Part shown: in pieces, positions 36,967 to 45,884 of the stretch | Numbering within the stretch: position 1 is the stretch's first letter | Layout of the letters: each line of letters starts with the position of its first letter | Program-made: the position numbers and the translations under genes | Source of the DNA: Bacillus bingmayongensis | Lineage (GTDB): Bacteria; Bacillota; Bacilli; Bacillales; Bacillaceae_G | Direction: 5' to 3' | Length of the DNA: 64,000 nucleotides | NCBI RefSeq assembly: GCF_000299035.1 | Contig: NZ_JH921520.1 | Span: 248,150 to 312,149 of the forward strand | Notes under the pieces: generated by a model | The model's database searches: none | Told to the model about the DNA's origin: nothing | The model's input: the letters and a program-made list of their open reading frames with translations, nothing else

Positions 36967-37068
36967 GGTAGTGAGTAAATACAAATAGGTTATATAATAT
37001 TGTATATATATTTTCACGTGTAGGTGAAGTAAAAAGAATGAAGATTAAATTGCAAGGGAGTGAATGAG

Positions 37069-37530
37069 TTGCGTTGTCCAGCCTGTTTTCATAATGGTAC
37101 AAGAGTATTGGATTCACGTCCGGTAGATGAGGGACGCTCCATTCGAAGAAGAAGAGAGTGTGAAAGTTGTTTAAATCGATTTACGACATTTGAACGAGTA
37201 GAAGAGCCACCTCTTATTGTTGTAAAAAAAGAGGGAACACGAGAAGAGTTTAATAAAGAAAAGATTTTGCGTGGATTAATTAAAGCGTGTGAAAAAAGAC
37301 CTGTATCTTTAAAACAATTAGAAGAAGTAACACAAAATGTAGAACGTGAACTTCGAAATTTAGGAATATCAGAAGTGAAAAGTGATATGATTGGTGAAAT
37401 CGTAATGGAAGCACTTCGAGATATTGATGATGTTGCTTATGTACGATTTGCTTCTGTGTACCGTCAATTTAAAGATTTAAATGTATTCATTGAAGAATTA
37501 AAAGATATACTGCAAAAAGAACGAGAATAA
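37069..37530 (+). CDS. nrdR: NrdR, ribonucleotide reductase regulator
   Basis: This 153-residue repressor has an N-terminal zinc ribbon (CPAC at residues 3-6 and CESC near 31-34) and an ATP-cone (about 46-136) that senses dATP/ATP and controls nrd genes. The start is TTG at 37069, which gives the family N-terminus MRCPAC and has AAGGGAG eight bases upstream. GTG at 37060 lies within that site and is less likely. The stop codon coincides with the first bases of a bcr1-like end. dnaB and dnaI follow. Confidence 0.93.
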   Translation: MRCPACFHNGTRVLDSRPVDEGRSIRRRRECESCLNRFTTFERVEEPPLIVVKKEGTREEFNKEKILRGLIKACEKRPVSLKQLEEVTQNVERELRNLGISEVKSDMIGEIVMEALRDIDDVAYVRFASVYRQFKDLNVFIEELKDILQKERE

Positions 37531-37563
37531 AGTGAAACTTTGAGCCTGCAAATAGTGGTGAAA
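37527..37563. repeat. minimal bcr1-like relic F at the nrdR stop
   Basis: ATAAAGTGAAACTTTGAG at the left matches a bcr1 end, and GCAAATAGTGGTGAAA at the right is a decayed version of the other end. The TAA of ATAAA is the nrdR stop codon. This is too short to be certain. Confidence 0.3.
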
Positions 37564-37599
37564 AAGAGCTAGAAGCGCAAGCTATTAGCTCTTTTTCAC
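37558..37599 (+). terminator. nrdR terminator-like hairpin
   Basis: The perfect arms gtgaaaaagagct and agctctttttcac pair across 16 bases. T-tracts inside the arms make it potentially active in both directions. Confidence 0.65.
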
Positions 37600-37645
37600 T
37601 AAGGAGTTATATACGTAGAATGGATGAAAGAAAGGAATTGCAAGA

Positions 37646-39052
37646 ATGGAAAAACAGTCATGGATGGAGCTATTGCCAATTGATCGTTATAAAGTAAGCG
37701 CAAAAGGGTTGCTGCATAGTTACGATCGGAAGGTATTAACGATGTTATATCAACCATTAGTAGGTAGCAAGGCTTTTAGCTTATACATGACGCTGTGGGG
37801 AGAGCTAGAGCAGGATCGTGTATTTGGAAAAGAGAATACACATCACTCTCTTATGGTGACAATGCAAATGCAGCTTCCTGAAGTATATGAAGAACGGGTG
37901 AAATTAGAAGCGATTGGGCTTTTAAACGTATATATAAAAAAAGAAAAAGATATTCGAATGTTTATATACGAATTGCAGCCGCCACTAACTCCAAAACAAT
38001 TTTTTGATGATATTGTTTTAAGTATTTTCTTGTACAACAGATTAAGCCGGGCGAAATATAATCAAGTCAAACAATACTTCTTAGAAGAAGAGTTCGACTT
38101 TACTTCGTATGAAAATGTTACACATTCTTTTAATGATGTGTTTGGTTCATTTAACCCAGGACAATTCGAACATGCACAAGAGGAACTGCGTATTCCAAAG
38201 ACAACAGTGATGCCCGGAAATGAAAAGGGGACTGCTCCTAAGGTTTGGAATGACTTCTTCGACTTTTCTTTATTTGTAGAAGGGTTATCAACGCTTGTCC
38301 CAAGAAAGGCAATCACGGATCAAGTACGTGAATGTGTCATTACGCTAGCCTACGTGTATGGTGTCGATGTGCTATCGATGCAAAATATCGTTCTTGGTAC
38401 AATGACAGAACTACAAACGATTGATATGGAAAGGCTTCGCAAAGGAGCTCGTGATTGGTATCAATTTGAAAACGGCCAAGCACTTCCAGTGTTAAGTGAA
38501 CGGGTGCAGCCTCATTCTGCGCGTACGATGAAAGAGAAAGAGCCATCTACGCAAGAAGAAATGCTGATCAAACAACTTGAGGAAATTTCACCGAAACAAT
38601 TATTAAAAGAAATCTCGGGCGGAGCAGAACCGACAAAAGCAGATTTGCAAATTGTAGAAGAGGTGATGTTGAGTCAGAAACTAGCGCCAGGTGTTGTCAA
38701 CGTACTTATTTATTACGTTATGCTTCGTTCTGATATGAAATTGGCTAAAACGTATGTCGAGAAAATTGCAGGACATTGGGCGCGGAAAAAGGTTGGTACC
38801 GTATCAGAAGCTATGGCTTTAGCGAAAGAAGAGAATCGTCAATATCAAGAGTGGGCTGAGACGAAGAAGAAAGGCCGTACATCGAGGAAAACAGTGCGGA
38901 AAGAAATGGTGCCGGACTGGCTCAAAGAAGAAACGAAAGAAGAAACGAAAGAATCAGCAAAAAATGATGTGAGTGTGGTAGAAAATCCGAGCAAGCTAGA
39001 AGAAGAACGAAAGAGATTGGAAGAAGAGTTAAAAAAATATAAGCGTGATTAA
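37646..39052 (+). CDS. dnaB: DnaB, replication initiation and membrane attachment protein
   Basis: This 468-residue protein is the Bacillus co-loader of the replicative helicase, not the E. coli DnaB helicase. It has an N-terminal winged-helix domain (about 1-120) and a middle DDBH1-type domain. A DDBH2-type domain (about 310-390) contains LKEISGGAEPTKADLQIVEE and LAPGVVNVLIYYVM. A highly charged tail carries EETKEETKESAK. GAAAGGAATTG lies upstream of the ATG. It forms an operon with dnaI 33 bases downstream. Confidence 0.92.
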   Translation: MEKQSWMELLPIDRYKVSAKGLLHSYDRKVLTMLYQPLVGSKAFSLYMTLWGELEQDRVFGKENTHHSLMVTMQMQLPEVYEERVKLEAIGLLNVYIKKEKDIRMFIYELQPPLTPKQFFDDIVLSIFLYNRLSRAKYNQVKQYFLEEEFDFTSYENVTHSFNDVFGSFNPGQFEHAQEELRIPKTTVMPGNEKGTAPKVWNDFFDFSLFVEGLSTLVPRKAITDQVRECVITLAYVYGVDVLSMQNIVLGTMTELQTIDMERLRKGARDWYQFENGQALPVLSERVQPHSARTMKEKEPSTQEEMLIKQLEEISPKQLLKEISGGAEPTKADLQIVEEVMLSQKLAPGVVNVLIYYVMLRSDMKLAKTYVEKIAGHWARKKVGTVSEAMALAKEENRQYQEWAETKKKGRTSRKTVRKEMVPDWLKEETKEETKESAKNDVSVVENPSKLEEERKRLEEELKKYKRD

Positions 39053-39085
39053 TAGAGGAGAATGAACGCTCTTTGAGGTGAAAGA

Positions 39086-40021
39086 ATGGAGCATATTCAA
39101 AATTCATTTGCAAAGTTGATGCAAAATGAGAATTTTAAAAATAGATATGAAGTGTTAAAAGCGGAAGTTATGGCACATCCGCGTGTGAAAGAGTTTATCG
39201 AAGAACATAAAGGCGAAGTAACGACTTCCATGATAGAACGAAGTCTTGTGAAGCTGTATGAATACATTGGACAAAGCGTTGGATGCGCAGATTGTCCAAA
39301 CTTAGAATCATGTAAAAATATGATTCAAGGATATGAGCCGAAACTGATTATTCAAGGTAAGATGATTGATATTCAATATGATCGCTGCGTAAGAAAAGTG
39401 GCTTATGATGAAAGAAAGAAACAAGAGAAGCTTATTCAAAGTGTATATATGCCCAAGGATATATTGCAGGCATCTATGTCTTCTCTTGATTTATCCGATA
39501 GAAATCGCTTTGAAGCAATCCGTGCTGCGAATGAATTTTTAAGTGAGTACGAGCCAGGTAAAAAAGTACAAGCATTGTACTTCCATGGACCGTTTGGTGT
39601 TGGAAAAACATTCGTTTTAGGAGCAATTGCAAATGAATTAGCGCAGCGGAAAGTCAGTTCAATGATTGTGTACTTACCGGAATTTTTGCGTGAAATTAAA
39701 AGTTCACTTCAAAATAATACGATTAGCGAGAAGATTGATGCAGTAAAGTATGTACCAGTCTTAATGCTAGACGATATTGGAGCAGAGGCGATGTCGAGCT
39801 TTGTCCGTGATGATGTCCTCGGTGCAATTTTACAATTCCGTATGCTTGAAAACTTACCGACGTTCTTTACATCGAATTTTGATTTTAAACAGCTAGAACA
39901 TCATTTAACGTATACACAGCGCGGAGAAGAAGAGGAAATGAAAGCGGCCCGTATTATGGAGCGTATTAAATATTTGGCGAAGCCAGTTCCGATTGGTGGA
40001 AAGAATCGTCGCCATACGTAA
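39086..40021 (+). CDS. dnaI: DnaI, helicase loader
   Basis: This 311-residue AAA+ protein loads the replicative helicase onto DnaA- or PriA-remodelled origins. The N-terminal helicase-binding domain has a zinc-binding cluster (CADCPNLESC and YDRC, about residues 67-97). The AAA+ part has Walker A GPFGVGKTF, Walker B VLMLDDIGAE and a sensor segment FFTSNFD. TTGAGGTGAAAG precedes the ATG. A terminator follows directly, ending the nrdR-dnaB-dnaI group. Confidence 0.94.
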   Translation: MEHIQNSFAKLMQNENFKNRYEVLKAEVMAHPRVKEFIEEHKGEVTTSMIERSLVKLYEYIGQSVGCADCPNLESCKNMIQGYEPKLIIQGKMIDIQYDRCVRKVAYDERKKQEKLIQSVYMPKDILQASMSSLDLSDRNRFEAIRAANEFLSEYEPGKKVQALYFHGPFGVGKTFVLGAIANELAQRKVSSMIVYLPEFLREIKSSLQNNTISEKIDAVKYVPVLMLDDIGAEAMSSFVRDDVLGAILQFRMLENLPTFFTSNFDFKQLEHHLTYTQRGEEEEMKAARIMERIKYLAKPVPIGGKNRRHT

Positions 40022-40047
40022 AGACCTAGATATTAAATAAAGTTTGA

Positions 40048-40087
40048 GAAAAATCCTGTATTGAAAATGCAGGATTTTTCTTTTTTA
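40048..40087 (+). terminator. dnaI terminator
   Basis: The arms gaaaaatcctg and caggatttttc are followed by a six-T run. Confidence 0.85.
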
Positions 40088-40171
40088 TTGTTTAAAGGGA
40101 CAGATTAGTTGAATGAATACATTGGTATTCTTACATATGCACAAGGTATTGGAAAACAGGAGATAGCAAAA

Positions 40172-40225
40172 ATGAAGCATTTTTTAGTTAGGTTATTTTT
40201 AATTATTTACCTTATTTTAGTTTGA
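40172..40225 (+). CDS. candidate 17-residue hydrophobic peptide
   Basis: An ATG behind AGGAGATAGC opens a 17-codon frame, MKHFLVRLFLIIYLILV, a single apolar helix with basic N-terminus. Size and composition resemble known small membrane peptides, but AT-rich DNA gives such frames by chance. No terminator follows directly. Apart from this and repeat D, the 40088-40514 gap shows no gene. Confidence 0.25.
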   Translation: MKHFLVRLFLIIYLILV

Positions 40226-40377
40226 TTGTTACAAACTTATATTCGAACATTGTATCCCGCCTTCAATAACTTAATAGTTAAATTATACAATTAAATAGTA
40301 TCGTTACTCTGAAAATTCATACGAGCTTGTATCATTTTTTTTCTACTCCCTTAATATATATAAAATTAGCAAGAATT

Positions 40378-40501
40378 ATAGAGTGAAGCTTTCATCAGTA
40401 TGGAAAATTTATTTCTACTTAGAGTCGGCTTTCACGAACTGGACTCTTATGGGCGCTTAATTTGTAAGGTGAGAGAAGGTAGCCTTTGAGAGCGGGATAA
40501 A
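40378..40501. repeat. bcr1-like repeat element D (diverged, inverted)
   Basis: It begins ATAGAGTGAAGCTTTCATCA and ends TTGAGAGCGGGATAAA, parallel to element C. The right ATAAA is intact and the left copy is degraded to ATAGA, over about 124 bases. It ends a few bases before the ribosome-binding site of ytxC. Confidence 0.6.
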
Positions 40502-40514
40502 AGGGGGGACAAGA

Positions 40515-41396
40515 GTGATTGAAATCTGCTTCGAAGAAAAAGATGATGCTGCGTACGTATATCAACAACTGATAAAGAGAACGGAAAAGCTATACAAAGA
40601 AACGAGTGTTTACTTATATGAACAAAAGGTAACAATTCATATTCCGATATGCGAATCGAATTATATTGAGAAAGTTTTAATACCAGTACTCCTTTATTTT
40701 ATTGTTAATATAAAACAAAATGAATGGCTTCGTGCCATTTTAAAAGAAAAATTTTTTTATGAAGAACAAGAAGAATGCCATCAAATTTTACATATGGCAC
40801 ACGCGATATTAAATGGAAAAAGAAAGGGGATTTCCCGGGATTTAACACGCAATCAAATCGAGGCTTATATTATGTCTTCTTTAAAAGGGTGGCTTTGTGA
40901 CCCGCTTTCTTTTTCTTTTTCATCTTATATTCGTTTTCGTCTGCGCACATATAGTGAAATGATAGGCCGACTTGCGGAAGTAGCGATTGATGAATATAAA
41001 ATGGAGCAAGAATATCAAATGTTTGTAGAAATGCTACGGCAACAAGTGAGTAGCCGAAAATCACGTTTATCTTGCCTACATCTTGTATTTGATGAAAGTT
41101 TTATTTTTTATGATGAAAAAGGAATACGTTTAAAACAAGAAAAATTGGTTCAATATATAGATGAGGAGTTACTAACTAAGCAGGGAGTATACATTGACAC
41201 GAAGGTAATTGCACCGCTTCTTTCTATTTCGCCGAAAATGATTTATTTGTATACGAAAGAGCAAGATCACAATATGATTGTTACCCTTCAAAATGTATTT
41301 CAAGAACGAGTTCAATTATGTGCACCGCATGAATTTGAACACAATATTAAAAATTTAAAAAATAAAGGGAACGCCCTTGATTTTCTAAGTTTTTGA
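40515..41396 (+). CDS. ytxC: YtxC-like sporulation protein
   Basis: This 293-residue soluble protein matches the YtxC family found between dnaI and thrS in Bacillus. It has an N-terminal alpha/beta part (about 1-90) and a largely helical middle with DLTRNQIEAYIMSSLKGWLCDPLSFSFSSYIRFRLRTY. The C-terminal part is thought to include a helix-turn-helix-like LSISPKMIYLYTKEQ. The molecular role is unknown. The start is GTG at 40515 with AAAAGGGGGG upstream. A bcr1-like relic occupies the region just before it. Confidence 0.82.
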   Translation: MIEICFEEKDDAAYVYQQLIKRTEKLYKETSVYLYEQKVTIHIPICESNYIEKVLIPVLLYFIVNIKQNEWLRAILKEKFFYEEQEECHQILHMAHAILNGKRKGISRDLTRNQIEAYIMSSLKGWLCDPLSFSFSSYIRFRLRTYSEMIGRLAEVAIDEYKMEQEYQMFVEMLRQQVSSRKSRLSCLHLVFDESFIFYDEKGIRLKQEKLVQYIDEELLTKQGVYIDTKVIAPLLSISPKMIYLYTKEQDHNMIVTLQNVFQERVQLCAPHEFEHNIKNLKNKGNALDFLSF

Positions 41397-41437
41397 GCAT
41401 ATAATTACCTACATAAATGAAATATATTGAAATGTCA

Positions 41438-41677
41438 TGATGAGGACATGAGTAATTTACTACGATTTTCAGAGAGGGAAGCCTTAGGGTGTGAGCTTCC
41501 TAGTACGGGTTCATTACTTACCACCTCTAAACTTTAGCAGTGAACGTTTTTTCTAGTAATTGCTAACGGCCAACACCGTTATGTTGTACTTGAGCAATTA
41601 ACAATTTAGTTAATTGGAACAAGGGTGGAACCACGAATTCAACACTCGTCCCTTTTTACGGGATGAGTGTTTTTTAT
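41438..41677 (+). promoter_or_regulatory. T-box leader of thrS
   Basis: A tRNA-Thr-sensing T-box: stem I begins ATGATGAGGACATGAGTAA. A threonine specifier ACC lies at 41520-41525, where two overlapping ACC triplets are seen. The T-box sequence AGGGTGGAACCACG is at 41622-41635. The terminator is formed by aacactcgtccc and gggatgagtgtt followed by T residues (41641-41677). Uncharged tRNA stabilises the antiterminator and switches on thrS. Confidence 0.9.
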
Positions 41678-41703
41678 TTTGAGAAAAAGAGGAGTGACCA
41701 GTG

Positions 41704-43635
41704 ATGGCAGATGTAGTTAAAATTACTTTCCCTGATGGAGCTGTGAAGGAGTTTCCAAAAGGAACAACAACTGAAGAAATCGCAGCTTCTATTAGCCCAG
41801 GCTTAAAGAAAAAAGCTGTGGCTGGAAAATTAAATGATGAGATGATTGATCTTCGTACACCAATTGAAGAAGATGGTGCAGTTTCAATCATTACATTAGA
41901 TTCTGAAGATGGCTTATACATTTTACGCCACTCAACAGCTCATCTTTTAGCACAAGCGTTAAAACGTTTATATAAAGATGTAAAACTTGGTATTGGTCCA
42001 GTAATCGAAAATGGGTTCTACTACGATATCGACATGGAAGAAGCAATTACAGCTGAAGACTTCCCAAAAATCGAAAAAGAGATGCAAAAGATTGTGAACG
42101 AGAACTTAGAAATCGTTCGTCATGAAGTACCACGTGCGGAAGCACTTCGCCGTTATGAAGAAATCGGCGATGAGCTAAAATTAGAATTGATTAACGATCT
42201 TCCAGAAGATGCAGTTATTTCAATTTATGAACAAGGCGAATTCTATGACCTTTGCCGCGGGGTTCACCTTCCATCTACAGGGAAAATTAAAGTGTTTAAA
42301 TTGCTAAGCGTTGCAGGTGCTTACTGGCGCGGCGATAGCAACAATAAAATGCTACAACGTATTTACGGTACTGCATTCGTGAAAAAAGCAGAATTAGATG
42401 AGCACTTACGTATGCTTGAAGAAGCGAAAGAGCGTGATCACCGTAAATTAGGTAAAGAGTTAAAACTATTTACAAATAGCCAAAAAGTAGGTCAAGGTTT
42501 ACCACTTTGGTTACCAAAAGGTGCAACAATCCGTCGTATTATCGAGCGTTACATTGTTGATAAAGAAGCAAGCTTAGGATATGACCACGTATATACTCCA
42601 GTACTAGGAAGCCGAGAGCTTTATGAAACTTCTGGTCACTGGAATCACTACCAAGATGGCATGTTCCCAGCAATGGAAATGGACAATGAGCAATTAGTAC
42701 TTCGTCCAATGAACTGTCCACACCATATGATGGTGTATAAAAACGATATCCATAGCTATCGTGAATTACCAATCCGTATTGCGGAGCTTGGAACAATGCA
42801 CCGTTATGAAATGTCTGGTGCGCTATCTGGATTACAACGTGTACGCGGAATGACTTTAAATGATGCACACATTTTCGTTCGCCCAGACCAAATTAAAGAA
42901 GAGTTAAAACGCGTTGTAAACTTAACTTTAGAAGTATACAAAGACTTCGGTTTAGAAGATTATTCATTCCGCTTATCTTACCGTAATCCAGAAGATACTG
43001 AAAAGTATTTTGATGACGATCAAATGTGGGAAAAAGCACAATCAATGTTAAAAGAAGCGATGGATGAAATGGGTCTTGAGTACTATGAAGCTGAAGGTGA
43101 AGCAGCATTCTACGGTCCGAAACTTGATGTTCAAGTTCGTACTGCACTTGGAAAAGACGAAACACTTTCAACTGTACAATTAGACTTCTTACTTCCAGAA
43201 CGCTTTGAATTAACTTATGTTGGTGAAGATGGTAAACCTCATCGTCCAGTTGTAATTCACCGCGGTGTTGTATCAACTATGGAACGTTTTGTTGCCTTCT
43301 TAATCGAAGAGTACAAAGGTGCATTCCCAACATGGCTAGCGCCAGTTCAAGTACAAGTGATTCCAGTTTCTCCGCAAGTACATTTAGACTATGCGAAGAA
43401 AGTACAGGAAGACTTACAGCGTGCTGGTATCCGTGTTGAAGTGGATACTCGTGAAGAGAAAATCGGTTACAAAATCCGTGAAGCACAAATGCAAAAAATT
43501 CCGTACATGCTTGTAGTAGGTGACAATGAAGTTGCTGAAAATGGCGTAAACGTACGTAAATACGGTGAGCAAAAATCAGAAACAATCGCATTAGATGCGT
43601 TTGTTGATATGATTAAAGTTGAAGGAAAACGCTAA
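41704..43635 (+). CDS. thrS: ThrS, threonyl-tRNA synthetase
   Basis: This 643-residue class II synthetase has a TGS domain (about 1-63), an editing domain (about 65-240, with [12 protein letters not shown]) and a catalytic core (about 245-530: motif 2 [22 protein letters not shown], zinc ligands in NCPHHM). A C-terminal anticodon-binding domain (about 540-640) follows. The ATG at 41704 is used; a GTG directly upstream in frame is also within range of the GAGGAG site. Expression is governed by the T-box leader before it. Confidence 0.95.
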   Translation: MADVVKITFPDGAVKEFPKGTTTEEIAASISPGLKKKAVAGKLNDEMIDLRTPIEEDGAVSIITLDSEDGLYILRHSTAHLLAQALKRLYKDVKLGIGPVIENGFYYDIDMEEAITAEDFPKIEKEMQKIVNENLEIVRHEVPRAEALRRYEEIGDELKLELINDLPEDAVISIYEQGEFYDLCRGVHLPSTGKIKVFKLLSVAGAYWRGDSNNKMLQRIYGTAFVKKAELDEHLRMLEEAKERDHRKLGKELKLFTNSQKVGQGLPLWLPKGATIRRIIERYIVDKEASLGYDHVYTPVLGSRELYETSGHWNHYQDGMFPAMEMDNEQLVLRPMNCPHHMMVYKNDIHSYRELPIRIAELGTMHRYEMSGALSGLQRVRGMTLNDAHIFVRPDQIKEELKRVVNLTLEVYKDFGLEDYSFRLSYRNPEDTEKYFDDDQMWEKAQSMLKEAMDEMGLEYYEAEGEAAFYGPKLDVQVRTALGKDETLSTVQLDFLLPERFELTYVGEDGKPHRPVVIHRGVVSTMERFVAFLIEEYKGAFPTWLAPVQVQVIPVSPQVHLDYAKKVQEDLQRAGIRVEVDTREEKIGYKIREAQMQKIPYMLVVGDNEVAENGVNVRKYGEQKSETIALDAFVDMIKVEGKR

Positions 43636-43636
43636 G

Positions 43637-43669
43637 AAAGAGTCGCGGCATGCCGCGACTTCTTTATAT
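43637..43669 (+). terminator. thrS terminator
   Basis: The perfect palindrome agtcgcggca/tgccgcgact is followed by tctttatattt. Confidence 0.8.
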
Positions 43670-43784
43670 TTTACGAGTTATAGAAACTAGAAATAATACC
43701 CAAACAAGACTTATCATAAAAAAGTATTGCATGTATTCGTGTTGTTTGTTACAATATTTCTTGTTGTTAGTAAAACGCGTCTTC

Positions 43785-43813
43785 TTGACAGACGTTATGT
43801 CCTATGGTAAAAT
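43785..43813 (+). promoter_or_regulatory. infC operon promoter
   Basis: Consensus TTGACA (43785-43790) and TAAAAT (43808-43813) are spaced by 17 bases. Confidence 0.8.
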
Positions 43814-43819
43814 CATCAA

Positions 43820-43957
43820 GGATAATAGAATATTGTTTTGTAGAACAAGTAGAAGCACCCGCTTCTCACCTGATTGACGCATATGCAGTTAGCAGGTAAA
43901 TGTCTTTCTTACTTAAGATCGTACAAGTGTGGGTGTCGTATGCCCACACTTTTTTTG
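43820..43957 (+). promoter_or_regulatory. L20 leader (autoregulatory) of infC-rpmI-rplT
   Basis: Between the promoter and infC lies a structured leader ending in a strong terminator (agtgtggg at 43926-43933, cccacact at 43943-43950, then seven T). This fits the Bacillus L20 leader, where excess ribosomal protein L20 binds the leader and favours premature termination. The L20-binding fold was not modelled. Confidence 0.8.
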
Positions 43958-44011
43958 TTCGGGTTCTATGACTGCAAACATATTCTAAGAAAACCTTGGA
44001 GGTGGCTTACT

Positions 44012-44527
44012 ATTAGCAAGGATATGATGATTAACGAGCAAATTCGTGCACGTGAAGTACGTTTAGTTGGTGCGAATGGTGATCAACTTGGCATCAAGTC
44101 TCGTAATGACGCTTTAGACTTAGCTGCAAATCTTAATCTTGATTTAGTATTGGTTGCTCCAAATGCGAAACCGCCAGTATGCCGCATTATGGACTACGGT
44201 AAATTCCGCTTTGAGCAACAAAAGAAAGAAAAAGAACAGCGTAAAAATCAAAAAGTAATCAGCATGAAAGAAGTTCGTTTAAGTCCAACAATTGATGAAC
44301 ACGACTTTAACACAAAACTTCGTAATGCTATCAAGTTTTTAGAGAAAGGCGACAAGGTTAAAGCGTCAATTCGCTTTAAAGGACGTGCCATTACTCATAA
44401 AGAAATCGGTCAACGTGTCTTAGATCGCTTCTCAGAAGCTTGTGCTGAAGTTAGTACAATTGAGTCTAAGCCTAAAATGGAAGGACGTAGTATGTTCTTA
44501 GTTTTAGCACCGAAAAACGATAAGTAA
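44012..44527 (+). CDS. infC: InfC, translation initiation factor IF-3 (ATT start)
   Basis: This 171-residue two-domain factor prevents premature 50S joining and checks the initiation codon. The N-domain contains [20 protein letters not shown], the basic linker is [14 protein letters not shown], and the C-domain contains [18 protein letters not shown]. The best start is the rare ATT at 44012: TTGGAGGTGG is six bases upstream, and the encoded [14 protein letters not shown] aligns with the Bacillus N-terminus. No ATG is well placed for that site. ATT starts are the known basis of IF-3 autoregulation. An in-frame ATG at 44024 is the conservative alternative. Confidence 0.92.
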   Translation: MSKDMMINEQIRAREVRLVGANGDQLGIKSRNDALDLAANLNLDLVLVAPNAKPPVCRIMDYGKFRFEQQKKEKEQRKNQKVISMKEVRLSPTIDEHDFNTKLRNAIKFLEKGDKVKASIRFKGRAITHKEIGQRVLDRFSEACAEVSTIESKPKMEGRSMFLVLAPKNDK

Positions 44528-44548
44528 TAGATAGAGGAGGAAATACCT

Positions 44549-44749
44549 ATGCCTAAACAAAAAACTCATCGCGGCGCTGCAAAGCGTTTCAAAAAAACTG
44601 GATCTGGTAAACTTAAGCGTGACCACGCTTATACTAGCCATTTATTCGCTAACAAATCTACAAAAGCTAAACGTAAACTACGTAAAGCTGGTCTAGTAAG
44701 CGCTGGTGACTACAAACGTATTCGTCAAATGCTTGACAACTTAAAATAA
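44549..44749 (+). CDS. rpmI: RpmI, ribosomal protein bL35
   Basis: This 66-residue, very basic 50S protein starts [20 protein letters not shown], the family signature, and ends with an RQMLDNLK helix. AGAGGAGGAA lies upstream of the ATG. It is the middle gene of infC-rpmI-rplT and is co-regulated through the L20 leader. Like its neighbours it is rich in translationally preferred codons. Confidence 0.97.
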   Translation: MPKQKTHRGAAKRFKKTGSGKLKRDHAYTSHLFANKSTKAKRKLRKAGLVSAGDYKRIRQMLDNLK

Positions 44750-44787
44750 GTTCGGTTGATATATAGAACACACTAGGAGGTAATATT

Positions 44788-45144
44788 ATGCCAAGAGTAA
44801 AAGGTGGTACAGTTACTCGTAAACGTCGTAAAAAAATGATTAAACTAGCGAAAGGTTACTACGGTTCTAAAAATACTTTATTCAAAGTTGCTAATCAACA
44901 AGTAATGAAGTCTTTATTATATGCGTTCCGTGACCGTCGTCAAAAGAAACGTGACTTCCGTAAATTATGGATCACTCGTATTAACGCAGCTGCTCGCATG
45001 AATGGTCTTTCTTACAGCCGTTTAATGCACGGTTTAAAACTTGCTGGTATCGAAGTTAACCGCAAGATGCTTGCTGACTTAGCTGTTCATGACGAAAAAG
45101 CTTTCGCTGAATTAGCAACAGTTGCAAAAAGCAACTTAAAATAA
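44788..45144 (+). CDS. rplT: RplT, ribosomal protein bL20
   Basis: This 118-residue 50S assembly protein begins [26 protein letters not shown] and carries the [23 protein letters not shown] rRNA-binding segment. It is also the autoregulator of the operon through the leader. AGGAGGTAA precedes the ATG. Its last 20 codons are overlapped on the other strand by the 3' extension of the convergent VOC gene. Confidence 0.97.
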   Translation: MPRVKGGTVTRKRRKKMIKLAKGYYGSKNTLFKVANQQVMKSLLYAFRDRRQKKRDFRKLWITRINAAARMNGLSYSRLMHGLKLAGIEVNRKMLADLAVHDEKAFAELATVAKSNLK

Positions 45145-45575
45145 TTGTTTAAAAACCTTAGAAGATTTTCTTCTAAGGTTTTTTGTATTAATTGGAATTT
45201 TTTTGATTTGTTCGTTTTTTTCGTCTGACTTAAGTATTCAAAGAAACCAAGACGATTTCCCCAAGGATCGGTAAAAGTCCCCCATTTAACAGGAACTTCT
45301 TCTCTTGAATATATTTCAAAGTTCTCGACATTTAATTCCTTTTTTAGCCTATCTCGTTCAGCTTTAATATCTATAACTCCTAAACGAATCGGTCCACTAT
45401 CTTCATTTGGCAAACCTTCTGCTACTTGTAACCAACCTCCAGGGATAAGTTCCCATTCTGCGAATCCTTCGTGTGGTATGAAATCGGGTTCCTTGTTGAG
45501 TAATGTGTGATACCACTTTTGTCCTTCTTTGATATCTGTAACACGAACTTGAACAGTTATTTCATAAATCAACAT
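45087..45575 (-). CDS. glyoxalase/VOC-family protein with read-through C-terminus
   Basis: This 162-residue product has a complete VOC (vicinal oxygen chelate) domain in about the first 117 residues ([22 protein letters not shown] at the start, [18 protein letters not shown] at the end). Relatives include lactoylglutathione lyases and antibiotic-binding proteins; the substrate here is unknown. AAAGGAGGAG precedes the ATG. The last 45 or so residues are encoded across the rplT terminator and the antisense of the rplT 3' end. They look like non-homologous read-through after loss of the original stop. Confidence 0.72.
   Translation of the reverse strand: MLIYEITVQVRVTDIKEGQKWYHTLLNKEPDFIPHEGFAEWELIPGGWLQVAEGLPNEDSGPIRLGVIDIKAERDRLKKELNVENFEIYSREEVPVKWGTFTDPWGNRLGFFEYLSQTKKTNKSKKFQLIQKTLEENLLRFLNNYFKLLFATVANSAKAFSS
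45151..45187 (+). terminator. infC-rpmI-rplT terminator
   Basis: The arms aaaaccttagaaga and tcttctaaggtttt are followed by more T residues. The opposite strand of this hairpin is translated as part of the VOC protein tail. Confidence 0.85.
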
Positions 45576-45884
45576 ATCTCCTCCTTTAATAAAATTCCTG
45601 TTTTTAGCAATTCTTTGTTGGTGATATAAATTCCTTTTTCAACTAAATCTTAGTTGATTGAACGGCATTCGATATCATCTATTCTCATTATTTTCCTATA
45701 ATACAGAAGGATTTTTTTGTTGATTCAAACATCAATAGAGTTATTAAATAGAGCTTATCTTTAAGTAGGGGATGGCAAGTGCTTATTCTAAATTAGGTAA
45801 TTCAGCTATACAATTTATTGCAGGAAATAAATTGTGTGTAGAGAAATAGAACTGAGCTTGGAAGAAGATAAGAGGAGGAACCAC

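Noticed and set aside
43874-44011. 46-codon N-terminal extension of IF-3
   Set aside because: The frame crosses the L20 leader terminator and is not part of the IF-3 family.
45773-45850. 25-codon frame MASAYSKLGNSAIQF before the DHFR-like gene
   Set aside because: The purine tract touches the ATG with no spacing, and no other support is seen.
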